Assembly: GCA_017936545.1 (NCBI GenBank) | Contig: JAGBFJ010000104.1 | Location: forward strand, 1 to 47,223 | Direction: 5' to 3' | DNA length: 47,223 nucleotides | Origin: Sutterella sp. | Lineage (GTDB): Bacteria > Pseudomonadota > Gammaproteobacteria > Burkholderiales > Burkholderiaceae_F | Shown: positions 34,545 through 43,746 of the stretch, one piece after another | Numbering within the stretch: the stretch's first letter is position 1 | How the letters are laid out: the number at the start of each line of letters is the position of its first letter | Position numbers and translations under genes: made by a program | The notes under the pieces: generated by a model | Database searches by the model: none | The model's input: the letters and a program-made list of their open reading frames with translations, nothing else | What the model was told of the DNA's origin: nothing

Positions 34545-35447
34545 ATGTCCGCAGACCATCCGTCCGATTCTATCCCTCAGGAACCCTCACCGGGCCGCCG
34601 CCCCGTCAGCGGCGCTCCGGAACACCTTCGTCTGAGAAGCGACCGGCTGAGCAACGAAGCCAAGGCCGTTCTGTCCGCGCTGCCCTGCGAGTACGTCCCG
34701 GTTGCGATTAAATTCTGCGCGGTCAGTCCGGAACATGTCGGTCTGCGCTATCCGAAAAGCAGCGAGCGGATGTCGCTCTGTCAGTTTGTCAGTCACGCAC
34801 AGAAAACGAAGACCGCCTTCTATATCGACAAAAACAATGAGAACTGCATGGGCAGAACCGTTCTCGGCATGGCCGACGAGCCGCCTCTTGGAGCATCCGG
34901 GCAGGCCGGATACGACTTCGGGGTCTTTCGGGATCAGAACGCCAACAGCCGCCTCTACTATCAGATTCCCAAAGCGATCCGCAACACGATCAACTATGTC
35001 GTTTTCGCACCTGTCGATCAGTGCGAATTTAATCCGGATCTGGTGATTTTTGTCGGGAACACAAAAGCCGCAGACATCATCCTGCGCGCCACAAGCTATA
35101 TTTCCGGCGATCTGTGGGAATCGAAGTCTTCATCCGTCCTTTCCTGCGCCTGGACGTATATGTATCCGTGGCTCAGCGGCAAAGTGAACTTTACTCAGAC
35201 AGGACTTCATCACGGCATGAGCCGCCGCAAAGTCTATCCGGAAGGCCTGACCGTCATCTCCGTTCCTTATCAGAAGCTCGACGAACTGGTTCTGGCTCTG
35301 CGGGAAATGGACTGGGAGCTGATCGCCTTCAGGGATACAGAAGAAGACCGGCAGGAACTGACGCGCCGCATGCGCCGATGGAACGAATTTGCCCGGGAAA
35401 TTTCAGAGGGCGGGGAATTTTCTCTGCCGGAAAATTCCAACCGATAA
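34545..35447 (+). CDS. DUF169-family protein
   Basis: A 300-residue protein matching the layout of DUF169, a family of unknown function often near redox or methanogenesis-type genes. Recognisable parts are PVAIKFCAVSPEHV, then LCQFVSHAQKTKTAFYI, ENCMGRTVLGM with a conserved Cys, ADIILRATSYISG, and a late SCAWTYMYPWLSGKVNFT followed by GMSRRKVYPEGLTVISVPY. An N-terminal stretch of about 35 residues is Pro/Ser-rich. It stands alone, divergent from the mobile element, with a terminator at 35553. Confidence 0.75.
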   Translation: MSADHPSDSIPQEPSPGRRPVSGAPEHLRLRSDRLSNEAKAVLSALPCEYVPVAIKFCAVSPEHVGLRYPKSSERMSLCQFVSHAQKTKTAFYIDKNNENCMGRTVLGMADEPPLGASGQAGYDFGVFRDQNANSRLYYQIPKAIRNTINYVVFAPVDQCEFNPDLVIFVGNTKAADIILRATSYISGDLWESKSSSVLSCAWTYMYPWLSGKVNFTQTGLHHGMSRRKVYPEGLTVISVPYQKLDELVLALREMDWELIAFRDTEEDRQELTRRMRRWNEFAREISEGGEFSLPENSNR

Positions 35448-35552
35448 TGCCTTTGAAAACCCGCATGGTTTGTCGACTTTTGCAGTCTTCATAAATTTTG
35501 TCAAACTCGAACGCCTCGTTCATTTTCATCCGGCACACACCGAACCGAAATC

Positions 35553-35594
35553 AAAAAAGGATCCCGACGCAAACAATGGTCGGAATCCTTTTTT
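35553..35594. terminator. Bidirectional terminator between the DUF169 gene and OFA carrier 2
   Basis: AAAAAAGGAT with CCGA pairs with TCGG and ATCCTTTTTT around a twelve-base loop, with an internal one-base mismatch. It has A and T runs for both convergent genes. Confidence 0.82.
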
Positions 35595-35613
35595 CAGCTC
35601 AGACTGCCGGCAG

Positions 35614-36840
35614 CTACTTTGCGAACCGGCTGCAGACAAAGGCAAAGAGGAGTCCGGCAGTGCAGAACCCGATCCCGGCCAGACAGCAGTCGGCAAAAGC
35701 AAAGCCCGAGGCCTGCAGACTTCTCATCAAAGCAGGACCGATCATTCCTGCAAGCGCAAAGCCGCAGAACATGATGCCGTAATTGACGCCGGCGTTTCTG
35801 GCGCCGAACCGGTCTGCCGTAAAGCCCGGATAGACAGCCATGAAAGCCCCGAAAGCAATGCCGACCAGCACGCAGCCGCCGTAAAAGAGCGCCGTATCGC
35901 CCTTTCCTGCCGTCATTAGAGTCAGCAGACCCGCGGCGGAGAGAACAAGACCGAAGGCCAGTACGCCGATGCGGCCGAGCCGGTCGGAAAGCGTGCCGGC
36001 GAGAAGGCGGCCTGCCATATTGAAGAGCGCAATCACCGACACGGCGCCTGCCGCAGCCGCCGGGGTCATGCCGATTTCCTGACGGGCGATGAAGGCCGCC
36101 TGAGAGAGGATCATCATGCCGGTGATGGCGCCGCACATCAGAAGCGCCAGCATGGGCCAGAATACGGGGCTCGAGAGCATCTCGCGCCAGTTCTTCCCCT
36201 CGGCAGCCGCACGGGACGGCAGGCTGACGCCGGCCGGAACGAAGCCGTCGGGACAGCGCGAGCAGAAAAAGCCGCAGACCACGATCACCACGCTGAAAAC
36301 CGAGCCGAGAATGACAAACGTCTGCATCACGCCGAAGGCGGAAATCAGGACGTGGGCCACGGGAGGCACGATGACCGAGCTGAAGCCGTAGGCCGCAGTC
36401 ACGATGCCGCCAGCAAAACCGCGGCGTTCCGGAAAATATTTGACGACCGTGGCAATGCCGGCGCCGTAGGCCAGGCCGAGTCCGATGCCGAAAAAGCCGC
36501 CGAAGGCGAGCGTGATGCCGGCGACGGAGTGAAGCATGCCGCAGAGCGCGAGACCGATGCCGATCAGCAGACCGCCCGTCATGATGACAAAGCGCGGACC
36601 GAAGCGGTCATTGACTGCGCCGCCCAGAATCATGGGAATCGGTCCGACGCTGTTGGCAACGCCGAAGGCGATGGCCAGATCGCCCGGCGTGACGGGCGTG
36701 CCGGTCAAAGCCGTCAGGCTTTCCGCGGCGGCGTCCGAAAGCACGCTCCAGGCATAAACGGAGCCCGCGCAGAGGTTGATGAGGCAGATGAGGATCAGGA
36801 TGATCCAGCGTCTGCGCTGGACAGCTTCTTGTTCGGTCAT
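35614..36840 (-). CDS. OFA-family (oxalate/formate antiporter-like) MFS transporter 2
   Basis: A 408-residue twelve-helix carrier related to the one at 607-1893. It shares the CLINLCAGSVYAWSVLSDA first helix, the GGAVNDRFGPRFVI loop motif and the second-half GTLSDRLGRIGVL. KYFPERRGFAGG marks the family. GGAGAG precedes the ATG at 36840; an upstream ATG at 36885 lacks a site. It is last in the minus-strand operon with the lyase, porin, amidohydrolase and DcuC-like genes. It may export the end product, for example fumarate or another carboxylate; that is speculation. Confidence 0.85.
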   Translation of the reverse strand: MTEQEAVQRRRWIILILICLINLCAGSVYAWSVLSDAAAESLTALTGTPVTPGDLAIAFGVANSVGPIPMILGGAVNDRFGPRFVIMTGGLLIGIGLALCGMLHSVAGITLAFGGFFGIGLGLAYGAGIATVVKYFPERRGFAGGIVTAAYGFSSVIVPPVAHVLISAFGVMQTFVILGSVFSVVIVVCGFFCSRCPDGFVPAGVSLPSRAAAEGKNWREMLSSPVFWPMLALLMCGAITGMMILSQAAFIARQEIGMTPAAAAGAVSVIALFNMAGRLLAGTLSDRLGRIGVLAFGLVLSAAGLLTLMTAGKGDTALFYGGCVLVGIAFGAFMAVYPGFTADRFGARNAGVNYGIMFCGFALAGMIGPALMRSLQASGFAFADCCLAGIGFCTAGLLFAFVCSRFAK

Positions 36841-36871
36841 GTCGTCTCTCCGGAATTCAGGGTTAAGTCGT

Positions 36872-38329
36872 TCAAATGGCGTCAATCGCCTGGCTCAAAG
36901 CCTGAGAGGCAGCTTCCTGATCGGCGAAATAAATCTCGATCCAGTCGCGCTCGCGGCTGAGAAGATCCTCGGCGCTGCGGATCTGCTGATCAAGCATCAG
37001 AGGCGAAGCGCTGCCTGCCGTCTTTCTGTTCTGAAGAATGGCCAGAGGCTCGGTTGCTTTTTTAAGATGATCTTCCGAAAGCGGAAACTCGGCGGTCAGC
37101 CCGTTCTCGGAGGCAAATTTTTCCCAAATCGAACAATACGCCGAGAAAGGCGTATCGGCAGGCGTTCTGCCGTTTTCCCTAGCCCAGGTGACAAAGTGCG
37201 AGGCAAAACGATGCCCGGTCCGGAAGTCCACACCCTCTTCGCGCATCAGCGTATCGGCAATTTCCTGCGTGCAGGTCCAGTCGGCATTGAGTTCCGCAAG
37301 CGCACGCTCACGGTCCACCCGCAGGCTCGACACAATGCCGGTGAAGGTCCGCACGACCGTACAGGCATCTGCAAAAAGATCACGCATGATCCAGGCGTCG
37401 CGCGCATCGGCCATGCCAAGCGTCAGATTCTGCAGACGAAGACGGATGCCGTCCGTTTCTCCGAGAACAAGTCCCGCATCACGGCGGCAGTCGTTGATCA
37501 GACCGGGATTGCGCTTCTGCGGCATGGCGCTCGAGCGATAGACGCCGTTCTGACTGACGCTGTGAATCCACGGCCGCGCCTGCGAATACTGCTGCATGAA
37601 ATCCGCAAGGAAGGCATTGATGTGAATCATCACCGAAGCAATGATCTGGCTCGATTCGAGCGGAAGATCGTTGCCCTGACACTGTCCGGCGTCAAAGGCA
37701 TTGTCGGCGGCTCGCGAAAATCCGAGCAGCTCGGCCATGCGGGACGAATTGAGGGGCCACCCGGTGCCGTTGCAGACGCAGCTGCCCATGGGACAGACGT
37801 CGTAGCGGCGGCAGCACTCCATCAGACGGGTGATGTCGCGGCAGAACACCCTGCACTGCGCCAGAAGATAGTGACTGTAGAGCGTCGGCTGCGCCTGAAC
37901 GCCGTTGGTGTAGGCCGGGACAACGGCATCCGACTCCCTGCGGGCGGCTTCAATCAGAGCAGCGCAGAGATCGGCAACCGCCTCCGCGAGCATCATCAGG
38001 TGCTCGCGGTTCATGGCGGCATTCGCCGTCGCCAGAATGTCCTGACTCGAACGGCCGGCATGCAGCACGCTGGCACCGACGCCGCATCGCTTGAGAAGCT
38101 TCGGTTCAAACTGAATGTAAAGATCGCAGCGATCGGCACCGGGCTTGCCGGCCTCTTCGAGAAGCGCGTCCAAAGCACAGCGAATCTGCCGCGCGAGTCC
38201 GGCATCGAGAAGACCCGACTCGGTGTTGGCCACGACGGATGCACGGTTGATCTGCTGAAGCCAGTATTCCGTATCGTGTTCCGCGCGCTTGAACGGGGCC
38301 GGTACGCTGCCCATGTGAAAACCCAGCAT
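36872..38329 (-). CDS. Argininosuccinate lyase-like enzyme of the fumarase/aspartase superfamily
   Basis: A 485-residue homologue of ArgH. The superfamily signature appears as SSAMPQKRNPG near residue 270 (canonical GSSxMPxKxN). The other two conserved regions are VLHAGRSSQD near residue 90 and NGVQAQPTLYSHYLLAQ near 145, the latter corresponding to the T-x-x-QxAQ helix. The first differs from the HTARSRND pattern of true argininosuccinate lyases, so the substrate is probably another N-substituted succinate. Such enzymes beta-eliminate fumarate. There are no arginine-synthesis genes around; it is in a catabolic operon after a porin and amidohydrolase. An AGGAA sequence precedes the start; residue 6 is an alternative Met. 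Confidence 0.75.
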   Translation of the reverse strand: MLGFHMGSVPAPFKRAEHDTEYWLQQINRASVVANTESGLLDAGLARQIRCALDALLEEAGKPGADRCDLYIQFEPKLLKRCGVGASVLHAGRSSQDILATANAAMNREHLMMLAEAVADLCAALIEAARRESDAVVPAYTNGVQAQPTLYSHYLLAQCRVFCRDITRLMECCRRYDVCPMGSCVCNGTGWPLNSSRMAELLGFSRAADNAFDAGQCQGNDLPLESSQIIASVMIHINAFLADFMQQYSQARPWIHSVSQNGVYRSSAMPQKRNPGLINDCRRDAGLVLGETDGIRLRLQNLTLGMADARDAWIMRDLFADACTVVRTFTGIVSSLRVDRERALAELNADWTCTQEIADTLMREEGVDFRTGHRFASHFVTWARENGRTPADTPFSAYCSIWEKFASENGLTAEFPLSEDHLKKATEPLAILQNRKTAGSASPLMLDQQIRSAEDLLSRERDWIEIYFADQEAASQALSQAIDAI

Positions 38330-38370
38330 GCTTTATGAATTCCTATGAATGGCGTTTTACAGTTCTCGCC

Positions 38371-38402
38371 GGAGAGCCGCAGGCTCATCCTGCGGCCTCT
38401 CC
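38371..38402 (-). terminator. Hairpin between porin 2 and the lyase gene
   Basis: GGAGAGCCGCAGG pairs with CCTGCGGCCTCTCC around CTCAT, with one bulge. No T-run follows on the minus strand, so it may act as an mRNA-stabilising or partial terminator hairpin within the operon rather than a full stop. Confidence 0.5.
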
Positions 38403-38414
38403 GTGTTCAGATCA

Positions 38415-39599
38415 TCAGAAGCGGTGCATCAGACCGACAATGGCTTCGTGAGCGCTGATGCTCGAATCCTGCCAGTCGGCATCCTGCCAGAACCAGCCGC
38501 CGATGGCGTAAACGGACGTGCGGCGGGAAAGCGGATAGACGTAGCCGAGACCGGCATTGGCGCGCTTCATCTTGTTGTCCGAGTCGACGTTCTGGTTTTC
38601 GCCCCAGGCATATGCGACGGAAGCCTTGACGGTGCCGCCGGCTGCCTTCCAGTCGAGACCCGTGGCAACCGCCCAGGCTTCAAAGCCCATATTGAGCATT
38701 TCCTTATTTGCACGAGGAGCCCATTCCTTCGTACTGTAGCCGCCGATCCAAGGAACGTTTTTCAGGTACTGAACTGTTCCGAAGACTTTAACGTCGTCGT
38801 CGACCTTCCAGTGACCGCCCGCCAGTGCTTTCCACGCATCCTTGCCAGCTTGTCCGGCTGTGTTAGCTGAGCCTGCCTTAATCCAGTCCACCGCAGCAGC
38901 CAAGTAATATCTGTCGGCTGTCACGCTGGCGCCGACAGCAGACCAGCGATCGACACGCACAGAACCTTCATCGGCACCACTTTTGTTTCCGAGGGAATGC
39001 TGAGCATACAGACGAACACCGCGCCAACTGGGCGAAATCCAGTTGATCATATTGTTCCAGCGGGCCTGGGCCAGCGTACCGGAGAACTTCCAGCCGCCCG
39101 TCATGTTGCCCCAGCCGGCGCCGAACGGATTGACGCGGCTGTTGAAGATGCCGGTCGTGCCAGAGCCGGTCGTGAGCGCAGGCATGCGGCCCGCTTTGAG
39201 TTCGCCGAAAGTCTTGGAACGAAGACCGAGAGTCGATTCTCGTTCAAACATAGTGGAGCCGCCGTAAAAGGTACCGTCGTCAGCCAGAAAAGCGCTTTCC
39301 AAATGAAACACGACATCCAGATCGTCGGTCAGCTTTTCGCTTCCCTTCATGCCCCAGGTGCTGACGTTGCCCGTTCCCTGAGAAAGACCGGTCTTCGTAC
39401 CGGCCGCCCCGACCTTTCCATTTGACTGAAGAATCGAAGCGGCCGCTGACTGTCCTACCGGAGCAGCCATGCCGGCATTGAGATCTTCATGAATATAGGC
39501 GAGGCCCTGATCCAGAAAGCCGAACATCGTGATGTCGGCAGCGGAAACGCTGCCGGCGAGAACGGCGGCAGCCACAGCAGCGGGCAGTTTGTAATTCAT
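38415..39599 (-). CDS. Gram-negative trimeric porin, porin 2
   Basis: A 394-residue outer-membrane porin. The signal peptide ends GSVSA, and the mature part starts ADITMFGFLDQGLAYIHED. Family features are STWGMKGSEKLTDDLDVVFHLES and TLGLRSKTFGELKAGRM, and it ends in HEAIVGLMHRF with terminal Phe. A long insertion at about residues 40-75, rich in Ala, Gly and Ser, probably forms an extracellular loop. AAGGACTC precedes the ATG. It lies within the cluster C operon, paralleling porin 1 in cluster A. Confidence 0.9.
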   Translation of the reverse strand: MNYKLPAAVAAAVLAGSVSAADITMFGFLDQGLAYIHEDLNAGMAAPVGQSAAASILQSNGKVGAAGTKTGLSQGTGNVSTWGMKGSEKLTDDLDVVFHLESAFLADDGTFYGGSTMFERESTLGLRSKTFGELKAGRMPALTTGSGTTGIFNSRVNPFGAGWGNMTGGWKFSGTLAQARWNNMINWISPSWRGVRLYAQHSLGNKSGADEGSVRVDRWSAVGASVTADRYYLAAAVDWIKAGSANTAGQAGKDAWKALAGGHWKVDDDVKVFGTVQYLKNVPWIGGYSTKEWAPRANKEMLNMGFEAWAVATGLDWKAAGGTVKASVAYAWGENQNVDSDNKMKRANAGLGYVYPLSRRTSVYAIGGWFWQDADWQDSSISAHEAIVGLMHRF

Positions 39600-39646
39600 G
39601 GCAAGAGTCCTTGATGTATTTGAAAACGAGAGGTTGAAAATAGTGT

Positions 39647-41044
39647 TCAGCCGAAACAGCGGCTGAGAGCCGGAATGCCGCCTTTGAGCACCTGCGGCGT
39701 CAGTCCGGCACGGCGCACGGCAGCGGCGCCCTGTTCTGTGCAGAGTACGGAGCCGCCCTGTCCGACGACTCTGCCGTTCAGAAGAACGGGACGGCCGGCG
39801 GCGAAACTGGCAGCGGCACGGTGCTCTTTCACGGAAAGGAGCGTGATGTCGGCGTCAAATCCGGGCGCGATGTGTCCCTTTCCTTCAAGGCCCAGCATGC
39901 GGGCCGGAATCAGAGACGTTTTGGCGGCAAACTCGGTGAGCGTCAGCGCCGAAAGACCGACCAAGGCGAGTCCCGCTTCGGCAATGACGTTTCTCGGAAT
40001 GGCGCCGCCGTCCGTCGCAATACCGTCGACGAGGAAGGTGCCGTCGTCGCGGCGGGCGGTTGCGAAGTACACGCGGGAAACGGCAGGATTGACCCGGTCG
40101 AATGAACCGTCGGCAGCCCGGCCTTCTTCCAGCGCATCCGCGCCCGACCGGCCGGAGACGAGTTTCAGCATGCCGTCCTCAGGGAGGATGACGGAGAGCA
40201 CTCCGTCAAGCACGGCCTGTCTGAGACCCTTCCGGTCGGGCGTGAATCCGAATCGGCGCAGATTGCCGCAGACGACCTTCGACAGCGGATCGCCGTTCTC
40301 GTCACGAACGAGCGGTGCGCCGCTTCGAGCCGAGAGATAGCTTTCCGTCACGATTTCGGGATGCGCCCTGAGAAGCGACGCAGCCTCTTCGCATTCGGCC
40401 AGTTCGGAACGGACGCGTCCCCTGCAGTACGCATTGATGTGCGCAAGATGAAACGAACGCCCTTCGGCGAGCTCGACGGCCTGACGCATGCCGTCGATGT
40501 CCGAACCCGCCGTCAGCGTGCCGGCATGCCAGGCCATGTAGGCGCCGAGCCGGGCCGACTCCTCGACCATGCGGGCCGATGCTTCGGGCGTGAGCGGAAA
40601 ATGTCCGCCGAGAAGCTTGACGCCGAAGGAACCTTCGGAAATCGAGCGTTCGATGAAGTCATCGAGCTCCGCCGCCGAGGGATCGCGTCCCCCGACGTTG
40701 GTTCCCGGCAGCACGGCGTTTAAAACCGCTACCGAGAGACCGCACCCGTCGGAAAGCTTTCCGGCAAATACCCTGTCAGCCGGTCCGGCCATTTCCACGC
40801 ACGTCGTCACGCCGGAGGCGGCGGCCATACGTTCGCCGTAGGGATGCGGAGCAAGATGAAGATGCGTATCAATCAGACCCGGAACCGCCGCAAGTCCTTC
40901 GGCATCGAAAACCGTTTCTGCCGGTTCGTCGACGGACTCGGCGACACGCACGATCACGCCGTCTTCGATACCGATGTCGGCTCGGCTGCAGAAGCCGCTT
41001 TCCGGATCCACCGTCAGGGCGCCGCGAATCAGAAGGTCAAGCAT
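39647..41044 (-). CDS. Dihydroorotase/hydantoinase-like amidohydrolase (paralogue 3)
   Basis: A 465-residue paralogue of the enzymes at 3504 and 15228. Conserved metal-site motifs are DTHLHLA near residue 60, GVKLLGGHFPL, AWHAGT, LAHINAYCRG and IATDGGAIPRN. The usual LLIRGALTVDPESG opens the protein. HLHLA replaces HxHLG, and the following loop is shorter (PHPYGERMAA instead of GSPFGPKM). This hints at a different substrate pocket. GAAGGAGAC precedes the ATG. It is the second gene of the cluster C operon, 15 bases after the DcuC-like gene. Confidence 0.8.
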   Translation of the reverse strand: MLDLLIRGALTVDPESGFCSRADIGIEDGVIVRVAESVDEPAETVFDAEGLAAVPGLIDTHLHLAPHPYGERMAAASGVTTCVEMAGPADRVFAGKLSDGCGLSVAVLNAVLPGTNVGGRDPSAAELDDFIERSISEGSFGVKLLGGHFPLTPEASARMVEESARLGAYMAWHAGTLTAGSDIDGMRQAVELAEGRSFHLAHINAYCRGRVRSELAECEEAASLLRAHPEIVTESYLSARSGAPLVRDENGDPLSKVVCGNLRRFGFTPDRKGLRQAVLDGVLSVILPEDGMLKLVSGRSGADALEEGRAADGSFDRVNPAVSRVYFATARRDDGTFLVDGIATDGGAIPRNVIAEAGLALVGLSALTLTEFAAKTSLIPARMLGLEGKGHIAPGFDADITLLSVKEHRAAASFAAGRPVLLNGRVVGQGGSVLCTEQGAAAVRRAGLTPQVLKGGIPALSRCFG

Positions 41045-41059
41045 GCCTGTCTCCTTCGG

Positions 41060-42331
41060 TTAAACCACGATGAGGGCGGAGATGATCAGGGCAACGGCCA
41101 TGCCTGGGAACAGGCGTTTGGCGACGCTGACAGGATCCGCGCCGGCCATGCCGGCCACGATGATGATGGCGCCCGCGAGAGGGCTGGCCGTGCGGCCGAA
41201 CTGGCCGGCAAGAATCGCAAGCAGACCGAGCGAGTGCGGTTCCATGCCGAAGCTCGCGGCATGCGGCGTCACGGCCTGATTGAAGGCCCAGATCGCAGCT
41301 TCGCCGGAACCGGTGCCGACGGCCATCAGGAAGGGACCGACGGCAGCGCCCCAGCGGGCGAGCTCATTGGAGCTCTTCAGCGCATCGATGAAGGCGGCTA
41401 CCGTGCCTGTCGCCTGCAGACCCGCGGAGAAGACGCCGGCGGCGACGATGAGACCGATCACCTGGGCGTAGCCCGAGCCCATGCCCTTGAAAAACGCCTT
41501 CGAAATATCTCCGGGATTCATCATGGTGATGAGGGCAATGACGACCATGCCGATCAGCATGGCGGCCACGACGTCAATGCCGGCTTTCGGGAACCAGATC
41601 GAGGCGGAGATGAGAATGGCAAGCGGCACGAGCGGAGCGAGCGCCTTGAGGTAGTTCACCTTCAGTTCGGCTCTGGCTTCGGACTTGAAGCTGCGGAGTT
41701 CTTCTTCCGACGGCTTGTGATCGCGGTACTTGAAGAGTGCCAGCACGGCATTGACGGTCGTGGCGACCACTACCAGACCGCAGACGTAGGGCGCGGCCCA
41801 GCCGATAAAGGACATCAGATCCATATTGGCCATCTTCGCTACGTAGATGTCGTGCGCGCAGCCCGGATTGAGAAGCAGACCGCTCATCGTGCCGCCGCCC
41901 ACCGCGGCAGCCGCAGCCGCCGGACGAATGCCGGCGCGGATCAGCAGAGGGATGAAGGTCGCGCCCGCCGTCGCCGCCGTGCCGGCAGCCGACATGATGG
42001 CGATGTTGATGCCGAAGGTGAGAAGCGTCGTCACCGGAATAAGCATGCCGCCGAGCGCCTTGAGAGGTGAGGCGACCGCCGCAACGAGGTGTTCGTCGCA
42101 TTTCGTGGCCGAGACCACCGCGGCAAAACCCATCGCCGCACAGATGGACGGCACGAGCGTCGTATGCGTCATGCCTTTGATGAAAGCCTGAAAAGCCTTG
42201 AGAGGTTCACCCGCCGCAGCGCACATGGCAAAGCCGGCAATCAGCAGCACCATGCGGGTTTCGAGTCTTTTGACCAGGGCGAGCACCGTCAGAACGATCG
42301 CCGCAACGGCGAACCAAATCTGCCAGTTCAT
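41060..42331 (-). CDS. DcuC-family anaerobic C4-dicarboxylate-like carrier (copy 2)
   Basis: A 423-residue, roughly twelve-helix carrier, paralogous to the one at 7295. Shared features are CAAMGFAAVVSATKCDEHLV, the intramembrane loop IMSAAGTAATAGATFIP, SGLLLNPGCAHDIYVAKM and GTGSGEAAIWAFNQA. It is the first gene of the cluster C operon and would bring in the compound degraded by the amidohydrolase and lyase. AAGGAGACTC precedes the ATG. It is divergent from the LysR gene, and several TTGC/GCAA dyads lie between. Confidence 0.8.
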   Translation of the reverse strand: MNWQIWFAVAAIVLTVLALVKRLETRMVLLIAGFAMCAAAGEPLKAFQAFIKGMTHTTLVPSICAAMGFAAVVSATKCDEHLVAAVASPLKALGGMLIPVTTLLTFGINIAIMSAAGTAATAGATFIPLLIRAGIRPAAAAAAVGGGTMSGLLLNPGCAHDIYVAKMANMDLMSFIGWAAPYVCGLVVVATTVNAVLALFKYRDHKPSEEELRSFKSEARAELKVNYLKALAPLVPLAILISASIWFPKAGIDVVAAMLIGMVVIALITMMNPGDISKAFFKGMGSGYAQVIGLIVAAGVFSAGLQATGTVAAFIDALKSSNELARWGAAVGPFLMAVGTGSGEAAIWAFNQAVTPHAASFGMEPHSLGLLAILAGQFGRTASPLAGAIIIVAGMAGADPVSVAKRLFPGMAVALIISALIVV

Positions 42332-42452
42332 TGCAAGAGTCTCCTTGTTTGGGGTCGAGGGGCGGACGGTCGGTCCGCATGCCGCCTTGAGGCACGAACA
42401 CGATTATGACGGCCATCTAGTGAACATAAAAGCCAATTTATTCAATAGAAAA

Positions 42453-42547
42453 TTGCATTTTTAGCAATTAATAGGCCGCAAAAACGGGCTTGCATCTTGC
42501 AAACGCACCATGCTTCACGCATACTGATTGCAAAAGTGCAATCAGTA
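42453..42547. promoter_or_regulatory. Candidate LysR-binding dyads in the LysR/DcuC divergent promoter
   Basis: Three TTGC...GCAA dyads occur. At 42453-42467 TTGC-N7-GCAA contains a T-N11-A box. At 42490-42502 it is TTGC-N5-GCAA. At 42522-42547 the dyad lies inside a 26-base inverted repeat with perfect 11-base arms TACTGATTGCA and TGCAATCAGTA around AAAG. A series of half-sites like this is typical of LysR regulatory and activation sites. Confidence 0.6.
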
Positions 42548-42617
42548 CCGACATGTTCGGCAATGATTCAGGGAAAATCCTGAGGAGCCGAAGACGTTCA
42601 TTCAGCCGGAGATCCCA

Positions 42618-43577
42618 GTGAAAAGACTTGACGACATGAATGCCTGGCGGGTGTTCTGCGAAATTGTGAGATCGGAAGGGCTCAACGCCGCCTGCGAACG
42701 CCTCGGATGCGAACCGAGTACGGCCAGTCGAGCGCTCAAGGCGCTGGAATCGGAGCTTGGTTCTCCGCTTTTTTCACGAGCCACCCGTCCGGTCACGCTG
42801 ACCGAACTCGGACGTCAGGCTTATCAGAAGGCCGTTCCGCTTCTCGGTCTTCATGAGGAAATGATCCGGGACCTGCAGGGCGACAAGAACCGGATGGCGG
42901 GTCTGATCCGCGTCTCCTCGCATTCCGGCATTGGGCCTCAGGAAGTGACGCCGGCGCTTGTGGAATTTCAGCAGATCTATCCCGACATTCAGTTTGAACT
43001 GCACGAACTTTCGGCAAGACTGCCCGACGGGTTTATTACGCCGGGCGGCACGGTCATCGACGTCGTGATCGGATACGGAGAGAATCAGCCGATGCCCGGC
43101 ATCATTCAGCGATACAGCGGAGAAATGCCTTTTGTTGCCTGCGCTTCTCCCCTTTATATCCGCCGGCACGGTCTGCCCCGCGTTCCCGCCGACTGCGCCG
43201 GACATACCGGGCTCCTGATCAGCAGTCCCACCCGCACGGCAACCCAGACGCTGGAATGCCGGGGAAAAATCGAAACGCTGCAGTGGAAGAATTCCCTGGT
43301 CGTGCACAATCTGATTTCCGCCAAGTCCGCGCTGCTTCTCGGCGCCGGCGTCGTGCCGGACCTTCCGCTCTTTCACTGCGCCAAGGAAATCGAGGACGGC
43401 ACCGTCGTGCCCGTTCTGCCCGGCTGGCGCCGTCACCCGCTCTCCTGCTTCATCTTCGTGCGCGAGGAAGCCTTCGAAAAACGCCGGGTTCAGGTTTTCG
43501 CCGACTGGATCGCCGAACGCGAACGCAGGTCCATGGAGGCGCTCCGCCGGCGGTTCCCGGAGTTCTACCGGAGCTGA
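42618..43577 (+). CDS. LysR-family transcriptional regulator of cluster C
   Basis: A 319-residue LysR regulator. The helix-turn-helix is at about residues 20-40 (LNAACERLGCEPSTASRALK), followed by ALESELGSPLFSR. The effector domain contains RVSSHSGIGPQEVTPALVEF and VIDVVIGYGE. The start is a GTG at 42618, with CCGGAG six bases upstream. It is divergent from the DcuC-like gene heading a five-gene operon, the standard arrangement for LysR regulation of a catabolic operon by its substrate or an intermediate. Confidence 0.88.
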   Translation: MKRLDDMNAWRVFCEIVRSEGLNAACERLGCEPSTASRALKALESELGSPLFSRATRPVTLTELGRQAYQKAVPLLGLHEEMIRDLQGDKNRMAGLIRVSSHSGIGPQEVTPALVEFQQIYPDIQFELHELSARLPDGFITPGGTVIDVVIGYGENQPMPGIIQRYSGEMPFVACASPLYIRRHGLPRVPADCAGHTGLLISSPTRTATQTLECRGKIETLQWKNSLVVHNLISAKSALLLGAGVVPDLPLFHCAKEIEDGTVVPVLPGWRRHPLSCFIFVREEAFEKRRVQVFADWIAERERRSMEALRRRFPEFYRS

Positions 43578-43746
43578 GGACCCCCGGCGGGATCAATGAC
43601 GCCCGTTCCCGAAAAGGGCGGCGGGACGAAGCGGCGGCGCCTTCGGTCCGAGAACTCTCCCGACGAAAAAACAGCCTTCCGGCGCCGCCGCTCGGTCCGC
43701 GGCGTCTCCGGAAGGCCGTCCTGCGAGAAAAACGATCGGCGGGAAG

